NCBI GenBank assembly: GCA_009809945.1 | Contig: WTPW01000421.1 | Location: forward strand, 368,869-432,868 | Reading direction: 5' to 3' | From: Gigaspora margarita | Lineage: Eukaryota > Glomeromycota > Glomeromycetes > Diversisporales > Gigasporaceae | Length of the DNA: 64,000 nt | Shown: positions 43,941-56,212 of the stretch, piece by piece | Position numbering within the stretch: the stretch's first letter is position 1 | Layout: the number at the start of each line of letters is the position of its first letter | Translations under genes and position numbers: made by a program | Notes under the pieces: generated by a model | Database searches by the model: none | The model's input: the letters and a program-made list of their open reading frames with translations, nothing else | What the model was told of the DNA's origin: nothing

Positions 43941-44892
43941 CAATTACAAATACAAATAAATTAGGCACATACTGTTATGCTATACAAGCCCACCGGATTC
44001 TATGCAAGTCTAATCATGCTTAGATCTATTTGTGGTGAAGGAAAATCTTGCTATTACAACTAAAGGGAAGCTGCAAAGTGTGTGCTTAGTTCTATTATTG
44101 TGGCAAAAAAGAAAGAATAACTGAATTAATAAAAGTATAAAACAGGCATTTTTTGTATGTAGCATTTAAAATCTTTGTTTAACCTTCATGTGAAGTGTAA
44201 ATTGTTGAAATGACTGCTGGGAATTGTTTGTAAAGAACTATTTGCAAAAGAAGTAGAGTTGTAAAATAGACAGTTAGTTTGAAATTAATCAGAAGCTATT
44301 ATTACAGAGGTTAGTGCGCTCTAACTTTGATGAAGATTCTCTTTGAACTAAAGAAAGTTAAGAATTGAGATTTTGTAGTTTGATAACAAAACATCCAAAC
44401 TATATTTTTGACTTAATAAACAATAGTTGAATAGTTTCATGAATTTGAGGTTATCATAAGAAAAACTTTTTGCAAGGGCAAAATTTCTATATGAAAATTG
44501 AATGATCGACATTGAAATTATTATATGAACAATATTTCAAACCCCTGTAAAAGGACATGTCCTGTGACTGCTAGTTACTACGCATCTATTAAACTATATA
44601 ATATAAGATAGCTGTGCAGCATGTGATATCGCACAGGACCAGTACGATCAGCTATGTAGTGATGATTAAATTTTAGAGTATTTTGTTCAATTAACTATCA
44701 AGATATACTAGTATTTATCTGCACTAATAACACGAATAAAATGATCCTTGGCATACTAGAATAGCTCACTTTTATCAAAAAGATTTTAAGTAAAATACCC
44801 TGATTTTATTATTTTCACAAATATTACAATAGTGCTATTATGTTTTTTTAAAAAAGATAAGATACTCAATTATTTAATATCCTGGATCTAGC

Positions 44893-44968
44893 CAGATAAA
44901 ATTATTTGGCCAGCATTACCATATCATCTGGCTGGCATTAATCTAATATCTGGCCTGCATTAACATAT
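44893..44968 (+). repeat. short tandem repeat CTGGCCNGCATTA
   Basis: Three degenerate copies of a ~25-bp unit (GGCCAGCATTACCATATCAT, then GCTGGCATTAATCTAATAT, then GCCTGCATTAACATATT). Confidence 0.55.
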
Positions 44969-46184
44969 TTACTGTAAATTCTCAAGGGCTTGAAAGACCA
45001 CGGGACATAAAATTTTTTTTCTATTTTGTAATTAGAATAGTATTAAAGTTATTACAAAGAATATTGCGACTAAATAGAGAAATTTCATACCTTAGTTCAA
45101 ATTCAAACCTTGGTCCAAATTTGTATTAGACCAAGCCAGGTACGAATTTGTACATTGTCTTAAGCAGGTACAAATTTGTACCATATAACAATCATCTTGT
45201 AATTTAGCCAATTAGAAGATAAAGAAAGTAGTATAGCAATATAAATTAGAAAAATGCAACTATGTATGCAGTAAAGATTAAAAAGTATTTAAGACCTATC
45301 TTTTTGCCTGAATAAAAAAAACAACTCGTAAAAGTTCTTAACTTCAAAAAGATAAATAGCAGAAGTTGTTCTTAAAGCAAATACTTCCTTTAGATACAAA
45401 ATCGTCCATAATAAAAATCGTATTATTATATTTCTCTTGTACTCGTGATAGTTGTAAAATTCCAATACTCGAGTCATAAAAATGAGAAAAAGAGTATTGA
45501 TTGATAATCAGAACCCTTTTATATAAGAATCAAATAAATTCTAAATCAGTTTCATCACTTTACCATTGTCTCCTGATTACGTCAAATAATTGAAATTATC
45601 AAAAATCCAATTTCGCCAACACATGACCACGTGATAATCATTAAGAATCTTAATGATTTTAACTGAATATTGAAACCTTATTGTACTGTATACAAGAAGA
45701 ATTTTCTTTGACAACTACAGAACTAATTGGGACCTATGATCAAACAAGTACAAACTAACTACAAGGTTAGACTTATCTTGATCACCAATTACACTACAGC
45801 AAGGCCTGAAGACCTTGAACCTCAGACCAAATTTTTCCATGCTACTTTTTGCTTTCCACTTCAAGGTTTTGGAGTCTTGAAGGAGATTTGGATTGTATTT
45901 AGAGTAGTACTATAGTTAATTAGTTAATTTTTTAATGTACATCCCTAGTTAGCCCTTTCTCAATGGGCGTTATTTTGAATTTGGCTCAAATGAAGTTAAT
46001 TTGAACTGAAATTTGAAATAATACCTAATGCCTTATTTTGAAAATTTACAGTAGAATAAGAAATTTGATTTTCATTATAATTTTATCATAATTTTTTATC
46101 AGACACAAAAAAATTAGAAAACCCGCAGATTTGTGATCCTATCCGAGCAGAATTTTTGAAGAAACTATGATTGCCCATTTTTAC
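44969..46184. other. no supported gene
   Basis: GGTACAAATTTGTACC-like palindromes recur near 45115-45185. Two open frames of ~60 codons (45289-45477 minus, with ATG; 45736-45915 plus, with ATG) have no recognisable family and are not called. Confidence 0.4.
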
Positions 46185-46200
46185 TGGGTCACTTGTATTA

Positions 46201-46300
46201 GTCCTTGATAGTAATAGCGAAAATACGTGACTGATACTGATTGGCCACTTACACAGCTGATCAGTATCAGTCATGTATTTTCGCTATTACTATCAAGGAC
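46201..46300. repeat. near-perfect 100-bp hairpin
   Basis: Arms of ~40 bp (GTCCTTGATAGTAATAGCGA onward at 46201, its complement ending at 46300) with a ~20-bp loop. Weaker pairing extends to ~46185 and ~46317. A small foldback element. Confidence 0.85.
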
Positions 46301-46389
46301 AATCCACTAATACCCAAGACATTATTATGCATTTTTTTAATATCTAAGTTGTTAGGATTGAATTAATTTAGGTTTTTATAAAATCATCA

Positions 46390-47560
46390 CAAATTGCAGG
46401 TTATTACAAAAAATTCTGTTACAGAACTTACTTGCTATTCCAATATGTAGTTAAGTTGGTTTGTATTCAAATTATTGTGATTACTATCATGAATTACTGT
46501 AAAAATTCTGTTATAGAACTTACTCTTCTAGTGACAGTCTATTTTGGTTAAAGTTGAATCAATTTGTATTTGAATTATTAGAATTTCTATGCAGTTCAGT
46601 CTAAATTAGAAATCGATATTATTCTAATTTATAGAGTAATTGTAAGCAATTGTAAAAATTGAAATAGAACTAACTATTGTAGTGACCACAGTATGTGGAT
46701 GAGCTAGTTTTCATCGAATTATTATGATTTCTATATGATTCAGTGTTTCAGGTTCAAATCCAAAATGTTTAGCCCAGAAGAATTTTAATTCGCCCTTTAA
46801 GTCTGAAACAAGTTTCGCCTGAATTGATCTGTAAATTTGAGTTTCGCTCGAAATACTGATATGATTAAGTTTGAGTTAGTTTGCATTTACATTATTGATA
46901 TTTTTTATGAATAACTATAAAAAAATTGTTAAAAGAACTTACTTACTATTTTAGCAATCACATCAGATAATTATTTTGAGTTAGTTTATATTACAATTAT
47001 CAAATTATAATAAGAAAGTCTGTTACGAAATTCACTCTATTCCAATGATATGTAGTATGTAGTTAAGGTTGTTGAGTTGGTTTATATCAGAATAAATGTG
47101 CTTGGTGCTAGAAAAAAGAACAGAATTGGCATATAATTAACTTGTAAACTATTAATCAGAATTATATGTTCTTGATGCTATTCGATTCGTCTTATAAAAA
47201 ATATAAATTTAATCAATAGTTTGTAAGAAAATTAAATTTTTTTTAAGAATTTTTTTATGTCATTTTCCAGCACCAAATCCAAAATTTTGTAGATTTTATT
47301 GTGAATTGCTGTAAAAAATTCTGTTAAAAACTTGTTCACTATTTTAGTAAAGACAAAAAAGTTAAGTTAGTTTGTATTAGAGTTACCAAGATTTTACTAT
47401 AAAAAATTCTGTTACAACTTACTCGATATTTAGTATGTAGTTAAGGGTTGATTTAATTTGCAATAAAATTATCATGAATTACTGCAAAAAATTCTCTTTC
47501 AGAACTTTCTCGCTATTAAAATATGTAGTTAAGGCTGAATTAGTTTGTATCAGATTTTTT
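46390..47560 (+). repeat. decayed tandem array of ~100-bp units
   Basis: About eight diverged copies of a unit built from ATTACTGTAAAAAATTCTGT, AGAACTTACT, AATATGTAGTTAAG and TTAGTTTGTATCAGAATTAT. Starts are near 46395, 46492, 46628, 46895, 47005, 47290, 47390 and 47475. It is interrupted by unrelated sequence at ~46740-46880 and by the MITE at 47103-47276. No coding sequence. Confidence 0.7.
47103..47276. repeat. MITE with TTGGTGCTAGAAAA ends
   Basis: TTGGTGCTAGAAAAAAGAAC is mirrored by TTTTCCAGCACCAA. Related to 33503-33723. Inserted in the tandem array. Confidence 0.7.
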
Positions 47561-49014
47561 CAGCTAGTTCCACTACCTAGTTAACTTTGCGTGAAGTCGA
47601 TTTTTTAAAAAACATAAATATATGCTCTGCTGATATTACCACTCAAGAAGCTGTAATAATAATAAGAATAATTATACCCTTGATATCTCACAGTTATTAA
47701 TTCATAGTTGATTACGAATTATAATGATCATGTTATAACATTAATTATTTAATTAATATTGTTAATGCTAGTTCATCATAATAATGAGTTTCGAAATTAA
47801 CAATCAGTGACATCAGTTTGCATGAGTAAATATATTACATATACAGTAAGAACTTATCTATAATTTATAATAGCTTGTCAAATGAGCATTGACAAAACGT
47901 GAGTCTTTGAAGCAATTGTAGGTTATTAATTAAAAATAGATAAAACTAGTTGTTAGTGAAACCATTATGTAAATAAAAGACGAAATCATGTTCAGAAAAA
48001 ACAAAGTAAAGTATGTACACAAAATAATACAATTGTTCTTTTTTTCAAAAAATTTTATCAGTATCAAATAACTGATAAGCCATCAAACATCAGTCATATA
48101 ACTCCCTTAGTAGGAATACAAGGACTCAAATAGTTCATATATTGTATTATTTTATTACTACTCGTTATAAGATTATATTTCAAAATCAGATCACACATGC
48201 ATTAATTAACAATACTAAACAAGCATAATTTCAAAAAAAATAGTATCTCATATTATTAGTCATAGTCAAGTTACAATATATAAATGTTATTTTTGAAAGT
48301 ATTTACTTAACACAACATATTTATATACAATCAATGAGTATATTTCCACACTATCATTTACATTGCATGTGTCATCATTCTGTGTTATCAAAATCACCAT
48401 AACACTTGTCTAAATTAGAAAAACAAAAACTATTACCCATACTAAAAAAGAATTCTTCAAAAATCAGCATAGTGAACATCAAAAAAGTTGAACGGAAACC
48501 ATCCCTCATACATTTCATATTACACAAGAAACGTGATCGTACTGGTATAATTAATATTATAGTTAATTAATTTTCGAAGGGGTTAAACTTCATTCTTCTT
48601 GTTGAATAAATTATATTGATGATTCTTTTGAAATAAAAATAAATCAATTGGCATATAAGAATAAATGAATCTATATTCATATTATTTAATCAACAAATAC
48701 TTGTCAAAAACTTAGTTTGTAGATAATTATTATACAGACAAGATTATTTTACAAATGATTAATTTAACATATTGTACTGACAATTTTTTTTAAATTGCAC
48801 CAATTTAAATCTAAACTTAACTCTAACAACAATGACTAGAATTAATTTGCCTGCAAAATTAGCTGTTGGTAAAATTACTTTTATAAAACAGACTTGTCTG
48901 TGAATTAATCAGCTGCAAAGTAACCTTGTCTAAATTAATTTTCTGTGAATTAAGTTTTTTGTAAAGTAATTATTTGTGAGTTTATTGAGACCAAGTGATA
49001 TTAAATAAAGAGTT
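47561..49014. other. A+T-rich intergenic stretch, no gene seen
   Basis: No gene, clear inverted repeat or array recognised. Confidence 0.4.
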
Positions 49015-49375
49015 TTACTAAAATGCACCTATAGTGTTTTACATCATGTTACACAAAACTATTAGAATAGCCAATCAAAATTTAAGATCAGGTGTAGCAT
49101 AAAATTTTGTTTTTTTTGTTTATTTTTTTAAAAAAACATTCATATCTCAAAATTTTGCTTATGAAATCAACTTTGGGGCTCTAATAAAAAAAATTCCTTG
49201 CTAAATTTTGTATACACTAATGCCCCAATAAAATCCCAGGCCTCACCCTAACCCTAAAAGTAATCAAAATTTATTTTTTGTTTTATAAAAGTTTATTTTT
49301 TTGTTTTTGTTACACAGATTTGCAAATCTAATTTATCTATGGTAAAACACCATAAGTGCATTTTATAATAATTGT
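49015..49375 (+). repeat. TIR element with telomere-like tract, copy of 29377
   Basis: Nearly identical to 29377-29740 over its whole length, including TTACTAAAATGCACCTATAG ends, AAGATCAGGTGTAGCAT and CACCCTAACCCTAAA. Confidence 0.8.
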
Positions 49376-50341
49376 TAAATAAATATTAAATAAAACCTCA
49401 ATAAAATCAAATTAATATTGTATATCTAAATAAAATTGCAATAAACATAATTTGAATCTTAAGGAGATCTGTTAATAATAATACAAAGCAATTTATGTAT
49501 TCTTGTTTCATGTTATTCTGAATTTATGCCAATTCTGAAATGTCATTTTGGAACCAGTATCCATTTAACAATTATTAAAAAAAAAGCAAGTGAAAAAAAT
49601 TTAGGAATAAAATTATAATTATAATAATAATAATGATAATAATACTGAGTTTTTTAGGTTATGTTTTTGATACAAATCACTATAAAACAATCCTAAAATA
49701 GTAACTAACCCTAACTAACTCTAACTAACATCAATAATGTAACTTAGCCAACTTAGTTTCACTCTGCCGCATAATAATAATAATAAATAAATAAAAAATT
49801 AAAAAAATATATAAATAATATTCATATATATTTTTAACAATTTTTGTATTCCCCACATAGAAATATTCACATTTGTTTTTGGCAATAGCAGGAATGGTCA
49901 TTGTCTTGTCTAACCCAAATTTAATAGGATATTTACTACAATTTTGGTTTTTTTTCAAAAAATTAATATAAGATTACCTTTTTTTAAGGGGTTTAATAAC
50001 CACTATGCTCAGTATAATGGGTAGCACAAATTATTTTGTAAAATTTTGATATAACAAATTTGCATTTCCAAGTTATTCCTTACTTGATTAGGTATATACA
50101 ACTTTTTTAATATGCCAATACAAAGAACTTTAAAGGTATTAGCTTAAATTTCGCATTTTATGAAGTACTATCTATATGAATCAATAAAGTATTGAAGAAG
50201 AAATATATAATGTAAGGAGATAAAGATTGATTCAAATATAATAAATAAAAATAAATGAAATAAGTAACAATAAAGAATTATTTTATAAATATTAATGAAA
50301 AAGTGCAATTCAAATATTTATGTAATTATTAATAATTATTA
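49376..50341. other. A+T-rich intergenic stretch, no gene seen
   Basis: TAATAATAATAATGATAATA microsatellite near 49620 and AACCCTAACTAACTCTAACT near 49705. A minus-strand open frame (49731-49958) has no recognisable family. Confidence 0.4.
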
Positions 50342-50383
50342 GAGAATTGCTATTTCCACCATAGTATTTTGCATGGTTATACA

Positions 50384-51197
50384 CGGTTCTAATTTTTCCT
50401 GACACAAACTTTCCCGACAATTCATTTGCCTACCAAACCTTTTACGGACATATCACTTTCCTGACAATACCTTTTTTTGGACAGTATTAGATTCCCAACA
50501 TATTAGTTTCCCGACATATCACTTTTCTGACTATATCTATTTCCTGACAGTATTCTTTTCCTGACAGTATTCTTTTCCCTAAGGTATTCTTTTCCTGACA
50601 GTATTCTTTCCCGAAAATATTTATTCCTAATAGTACTCTTTCCCGACAGTACCCTTTTCTGACAATAACCGTTTCCAATAGTACCCTTTCCTGATAGTAC
50701 TCTTTCCCAATAGTACTCTGTCTGACAGTATCTTTCCTGAATAGTTAGGGTTAGGGTGAGCACTAATATTGTCCTTTTTCATGTTAGGGTTGGTATAGGT
50801 TATAAATAAAAATTTTTAGATTGCATAGTTTTCATGCACCTGAGGAAAAGATACTGTCAGAAAAAGATACTGTCGGGAAAGGTACTGTTGGGAAAAGGTA
50901 CTGTCAGGAAAAGATACTGTCGGGAAAAGATACTATCAGGAAAAGATACTATCGGAAAAAGATACTATCAGGAAAAGATACTGTTGGGAAAAGAATACTG
51001 TCGAGAAAATAATACTATCAGAAAATAATACTGTCGAGAAATAGATATATAAGTAAAGTAATATATCAGGAAACTAATATGTCGAGAATCTAATACTATC
51101 CAAAAAAAGGTATTGTCGGGAAAGTGATATGTCCAAAAAAGGTTTGGCAAGAAAATGAATTGTCAGAAAAGTTTGTGTCAGAAAATAATATAAACCT
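50384..51197. mobile_element. foldback element made of inverted 16-18-bp minisatellite arrays
   Basis: The left arm (50396-50745) repeats TTTCCCGACAGTATTC-like units. The right arm (about 50845-51180) repeats the complement, TACTGTCGGGAAAAGA. The arms mirror each other over ~350 bp around ~50790, where TTAGGGTTAGGG occurs. A 9-bp near-identical direct repeat (GGTTATACA at 50375, AGTTATACA at 51198) flanks the insert, which sits in the end of the 50342-54574 element. Open frames within it only translate the repeats (GKDT, KRYCQE) and are not genes. Confidence 0.85.
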
Positions 51198-52500
51198 AGT
51201 TATACAAGATTTTCTATTTTTAGAATTAATATAATATATTACAAAATTATATTCTAACTTTATCTTTAACTCTAACCCTAACCCTAACCCTAAAACTAAT
51301 AAGTAAACTTTCTTTGGCTTCTAAATAAAAGTTGTAGAGCTCATTTTTCTGATTCTAATAGTAGTTAAATCATCAAAATCAGCCTGGATCAAAGAAGAGA
51401 ACATAAAGATCAGCAAATTTACTGTTATACAAACTATTTGGAATGTTTTTTTATTATAGTAAAAAATATTACTAAAAAAATAATAAAACTTTTCTTAAGA
51501 AACTAGCATTTTTTTGAGCCATAGAACAAGTTTACTTAAGAGCCAAAAGTCAATTGTGATAATAAAATTCTGTACAAATTACAATTTTTCGTTAATGGCT
51601 TTTTTCTAACTTTCTTTACATATATTTTGAAATGTTTTTTTATTATAATGAAAATTTTTACTAAGAAAATAACAAAATATATCTTAAAAAACTAGCATAT
51701 TTTTAAGTCAAAGAATAACTTTATTTAAGAGCCCAAAGCCAATTATTATAATAAAATTCTGTGCAAATCATGATTTTTCATTTGATAGCTTTTTCTAGCT
51801 TTGTATAATAGTAAATTTGCTGATCCTTATGTTAGTCAGGGGATATACTGAATTAGGAAATCAGGTTCTAGAATGATCTACACATCGATTCTCGAATTTG
51901 ATTGGCTCTTGCACACCTTTTTGCTAGCATTTTTCAGGAATTTTTTATTCTTCTAATTCATTATTAGAAATCTAAAAATAAATGCACAAGTAGATAATAT
52001 AAGATGTCTAGTTTAATTAATCCACAATAATTCACGCGAGTTAATGCTCGTTAAAAAAGTAGATGAGACCCAAAATCCAAGAATCTTTTATGCACAAACG
52101 GAAAGGTAAGAAGGTAACCTTAATCACTTTTAAGCTTCTTACCTTTGCGAAAAGGCTAAGGCAACTTTTTCTAGAAGTAAAAAAAAGAGACAATGTTCTA
52201 ATTATTGGATTTTTTTCTCAATAATCTTTGGATTGTATAGACCTTTTCTACGTCTCTTTTTACATTATGTCTATTCACCAGAAAAACACAATCATTTCTT
52301 CGGTAGTTAAAATATGAGGCAACTCTGAGTAAAAATAATCAGGTATTGTACAAAGCAAAAATAGATGATTAAAATTATATAAATAATATGCTTATGCCTA
52401 CTAATGACAAGTTATATTTTAGGATAAACTAGTCCTAAGGGGCATGTGAAAGAGATCCAGGCATTCGGACTAACTTGTGTTTTACTGCAGATGTCTGGTG

Positions 52501-52665
52501 AATCAGTTTAAATTGGTCAAGGAGCAGATAAGATCAGAGGGTTTGAATAGGCAATTCCCATAGTTAGATTGCAGGTATGGCAGCTAGTATAAAACCTTTG
52601 GGTGGACCACTTAAATTAGACACCAAAAGTGTACGTGTGACTAGTTGTACCTTTGTCCCTATATA
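52501..52665 (-). repeat. dispersed repeat, fuller copy of 14731-14825
   Basis: The reverse complement matches the fragment next to the retrotransposon (ACAACTAGTCACAC, CCCAAAGGTTTTATACTAGC, CAAACCCTCTGATCTT). It may be part of a solo LTR, because CTGAATAAACACTATCC lies nearby. Boundaries were not found. Confidence 0.5.
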
Positions 52666-53129
52666 ATTTCTGATAAGTAAACTGAATAAACACTATCCCC
52701 AAAATAGGCACTTTGAATCTGAAAAAAAAGACAAGTTATATTTTATTTTCTTATTATTATAGATTAATATCTATATCATATGAAAACGAATTATAGGGGT
52801 GTGATTATCATGGTAACAATGGATATTCTTTTTGTTTGGGAATGCTATATAGCCTTCTGTATATACTACTGGTGATATAGTTGGATGCTATCTAAGTTTT
52901 AGAAATAAGATAGTATTTTATATTAAAAATAGAATTAACTTAAGTAACCAACTTTTTTGTTTTCCTTCTTAATCGCTATAAGGCATACTTTATTTTATCA
53001 TAGTAAAATTACATCATATTACAATTATAAGAGGTTTTAGTATTTATTTATATGCGATAGGATATATTGTCTATTACTAGAAATTAAGTAATTTTCTCTG
53101 ATCCTCTTCATTGTTGTTCCTTATCTCTT

Positions 53130-53309
53130 TCAATGACTTTTAACCATGTCCAAGAAAACATAACCAAATTTTTGTCCCACAGCTTTGGCCATTGAAGCAG
53201 CAAAAGAACTTTTTTCTACTTCTGCTAGACCAGTTAAAAGTAAAACTTTACCCAATAGTTTTCTGACTTGTTGCTGAGCAGCTAAATACTGAACAACTTT
53301 TTTTTCAGT
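53130..53309 (-). pseudogene. unidentified coding remnant
   Basis: ~59 codons are open between stops on the minus strand: QYLAAQQQVRKLLGKVLLL, EKSSFAASMAKAVGQKFG, FLDMVKSH. Composition is more balanced than its surroundings and the product looks helical and soluble. There is no ATG at the start and no family is recognised. It lies in the same foldback element as the SPRY fragment and on the same strand, so it may be from the same host gene or another one. Confidence 0.35.
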
Positions 53310-53813
53310 TTAGTCAGTATGTAATGCTTTTCATCTAATTTCTGATGAACTAGGTTTAGATCTTTGCACTTCTTTGTCACCATGAAAGCATAATAAATAA
53401 ATTAATTCAAATTACAAAACAAATTAGAATAATGAAACATATATCAAAATAATCAAAATAATTACTCGAATGATGCCCTGAGAGTCTCTTTACTAGTTTC
53501 TAATTCTCAATATTGTGTTTGCCACTTCCAAATACACTTTCTCAGACCACAATCTAATTCAATACATTATTTACACATTCATTAATATATTGATTAATAA
53601 ATTAATTAATTAATTTACCTATCCCATTCCTATATTAGAACAGAGCTTTGAACCTAAGAAAACATAATTATTTATATAATTTGAATTGTCTATTCTTTTA
53701 TTGCTTTGCTTTGTACAATATCTGATTCCAATTATTCTATTAAGAAAATAGAATTAAAAGATTATAAAAAATCATAACAAAGGTAATATTTATAAATAAT
53801 TATTAATAGTACC

Positions 53814-54148
53814 TATTTTTTTCTTGGTTTATAATTTTAATTTCAAAGTAAAATATCCCAGAAACTGGATAATTCGCTCGAACAATAGCAGCTTTAAAGT
53901 CATTAGGATCTTTAATTAAAAGGTTTTTTTAAAAAACTAAAAGGTATAATGATATTCTTTAAATACTAATAATTGCAGTGCATTAATAAATATGTTTCTG
54001 CAAGATTCCTTATTTTTATATTACCCGTATAATTCACTTTAAGTCTGCTTGAATCTATATCAATAAATGGTGATTTGTCTTTAATATCCCATGCAGTTGG
54101 CAAAACAATACCATTGTATGAAGTTATTAATCTAAATCTCCATTGTTG
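53814..54148 (-). pseudogene. SPRY-domain gene fragment, two exons
   Basis: Exon A (54148-54025) follows a CTATAG acceptor and encodes WRFRLITSYNGIVLPTAWDI and KDKSPFIDIDSSRLKVNYT. Exon B (53909 to about 53814), after a 115-nt GT-AG intron, encodes DFKAAIVRANYPVSGIFYFE and IKII. AW.VKDK..., VNY and ANYPVSG.FYFE are characteristic of fungal SPRY/RanBPM-like proteins, in which the domain binds protein partners. Only the N-terminal part of the domain is present, with no start or C-terminus. It lies inside a composite foldback element, so it is either a captured fragment or a gene split by insertions. Confidence 0.65.
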
Positions 54149-54649
54149 CTATAGATATACTATACATATGTATGTACTACTGTACTAATAAAATTCTTGG
54201 AATTTTGTTAGTTGCACAGAGCTGATGATTACATGTAGAATTGGTCAGAAGATTGACATATTGTTGCTATAAAAGGAGTGATCTACATTATCCTAATTTG
54301 GTATATTCTCTAACTGTATATTCTCTTCTTTGATCCCAAGTATCTTGGGATCCACCAAGTCGATTTTAATAATTTAACTACCATTAGAATCAGGCAAATG
54401 AGCTCTACAACTTTTAATTAGAAGCCAAAGAAAGTTTATTTATTAGTTTTTAGAATTAGGGTTAGGATCAAAGTTAGAAGTAGAATTAGATATATTATTT
54501 TAATTCTAAAAATAGAAAATTTTGTATAACCATGGTAGAAATAGCAAAATACCATAGTGGAAATAGCAATTTCCTAATTATTATTATCATTATTAATAAA
54601 ATGCTTAATTTTTATTAATAAATTATATAATATATAATTAGAAGTTTGC

Positions 54650-55003
54650 TATTTATCACCACCGGTGATTATCACCAGTGATCAATTTACCAATTAAAAT
54701 TCAGAATCAGGTGTAACATGTAGATCAATTTTTGTATAACAAAAACAAAGAATTTTTTAAAAAATTGCTAAAGTTGCTTCTAACCTAAAATTTTGTTTAT
54801 GAAACTACTTTTTTTTATACAAAAAAAAATTCTTTACTAAATTTTACTATATACAAAGCCCTATTCTAATCTCTACCCTCTACCCTTACTCTAATATTAA
54901 AGAGATTTAATTTTTATTTAATACAAACTGTTTGTTTTGTTTATTTTGTTTTATGTATTGTAGATTACTTGTGATGATTACTAGTAGTGATTTGTAGTAA
55001 TTT
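54650..55003 (+). repeat. TIR element with telomere-like tract, diverged
   Basis: TTGCTATTTATCACCACC and GGTGATTATCACC at the left answer GATGATTACTAGTAGTGATT at the right. Internal AGAATCAGGTGTAACATG and TACCCTTACTCTAA correspond to the family plan. Confidence 0.6.
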
Positions 55004-55228
55004 TCATATAATTATTATAAGTACTATAAATAAAATGTACATCTCTGTACTATTCAATAATTTAATCAAATCATTGATTACATCAATGATCATTTGTAAG
55101 AGATAATTAATAAATATGTATAAAAATATTTGATCTAAACAATTATATCATCAAGCTAAATTATTGTTATACTGCAAAACTTGCCATTATTTCCATTGTT
55201 GATCAAAGATTTTTATTACTTTTTTTAT

Positions 55229-55475
55229 ATAGGTAAAGTTAATAGAAAACAGGCAAATTGTTTTTATTAAATTTTTAAAAATTTGAATTGCAATATCTTA
55301 GCAATTATCAAATCAAATTTAATAAAAATTTTTTATTTTATTTTATAACTATACAGATTTAGAATAAAAAAGTTTTATTAGATTTGGTTTGATAATTGTT
55401 AAGATATTTTGATCAACTTTAAAAAACTTTTACTTAGAAAATATTTGTCTGTTTTTTATTGACCTTCTCTATTTA
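55229..55475. repeat. MITE of the GAGTCAATAGAAA family
   Basis: ATAGGTAAAGTTAATAGAAA at the left is mirrored by TTTTTATTGACCTTCTCTAT at the right. TCAAATTTAATAAAA arms are inside. Confidence 0.6.
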
Positions 55476-56212
55476 TAGATAGTATACTTGTAATAGTAAT
55501 AGAAGATTCTATCACTGTTACATATTTCTGCAGATTGTAAAGAGTTCTTATTACAGGACTTTTATGTTTGTTTACTTTAGGGAACTTTCTTTGTTTATAT
55601 CATTATGATAGCATTATTTCTTCTATTATAAGTTATAGATAGTAGAATCAGTATAGCACCAAATTAAATAAGCAATGTGCCAGGTGAAGTATATAGTAAC
55701 TGCACCCATTAGGCTACAAACCAGTTTTTGCAACTGGTATTTTGCTGCCATTGTTGGTTTATTACCTTTTTAATAACTATAGAGTTCATATATAATTTTA
55801 TATATACTTATAGATAGTGTTTCTAAAAACTAAACTAAACCAAACATTGGGTAGAGTTTGAGTTCAGTCTGAATTTGAACCAAACCTGAACCAGAATTAA
55901 TTTTAAAAATCCAGTTTAGTCTGAGTTTAGTATTGAACTTTTAAACCAAGTTTGGGTTCAGTTTGGGTTCTGTTTGAAAGTTTATGAACATGTTCAGGTT
56001 TGGTAAAATAAAAAACAAATCTGGCCTATTAGAATATAGGCACTCTTCAAACTACCCATGAGTAGTTCTAACTAGGGGTATTAATAGATCGAGTTGGGTC
56101 AGGTTTAAGCCTAACTCAGGTTAGTCCCACTTGGGTCAAAACTTGACCTAGGTCCGGCCCAATGAAACCTAACCCAACCTAGGTTGAACCTGGTCTGATA
56201 ATAGTTGCTATG

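Larger units (their letters stand above)
41745..44575. mobile_element. 2.8-kb element with perfect 25-bp inverted ends
   Basis: ACTAGCAGTCACAGGACATG at 41745 continues to 41769 and is matched exactly in inverted form by 44551-44575. A pair of ~45-bp direct repeats (CCAAGCGATTCACATTA near 42838 and CCAAGTGGTTCACATTA near 43319), a short ORF (43448-43669) and a small tandem array (43779-43940) lie inside. No known transposase is seen and no target duplication was found. Confidence 0.6.
50342..54574. mobile_element. composite foldback element with GAATTGCTATTTCCAC ends and 9-bp duplication
   Basis: The left end GAGAATTGCTATTTCCACC is mirrored by AAATAGCAATTTCC at the right. TAATTATTA stands on both sides (50333-50341 and 54575-54583). 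Inner arms contain AAGTTGTAGAGCTCATTTT, TAGTAGTTAAATCATCAAAA and AGTAAATTTGCTGATCC in inverted arrangement. It contains the inverted minisatellite element (50384-51197), an LTR-like repeat and gene fragments. It is the second member of the family at 25408-29154. Confidence 0.75.

Noticed and set aside
50487..51150. Lys/Gly/Cys-repeat ORFs (KRYCQE, GKDT)
   Set aside because: Frames through the minisatellite arrays on both strands; they have no independent support.
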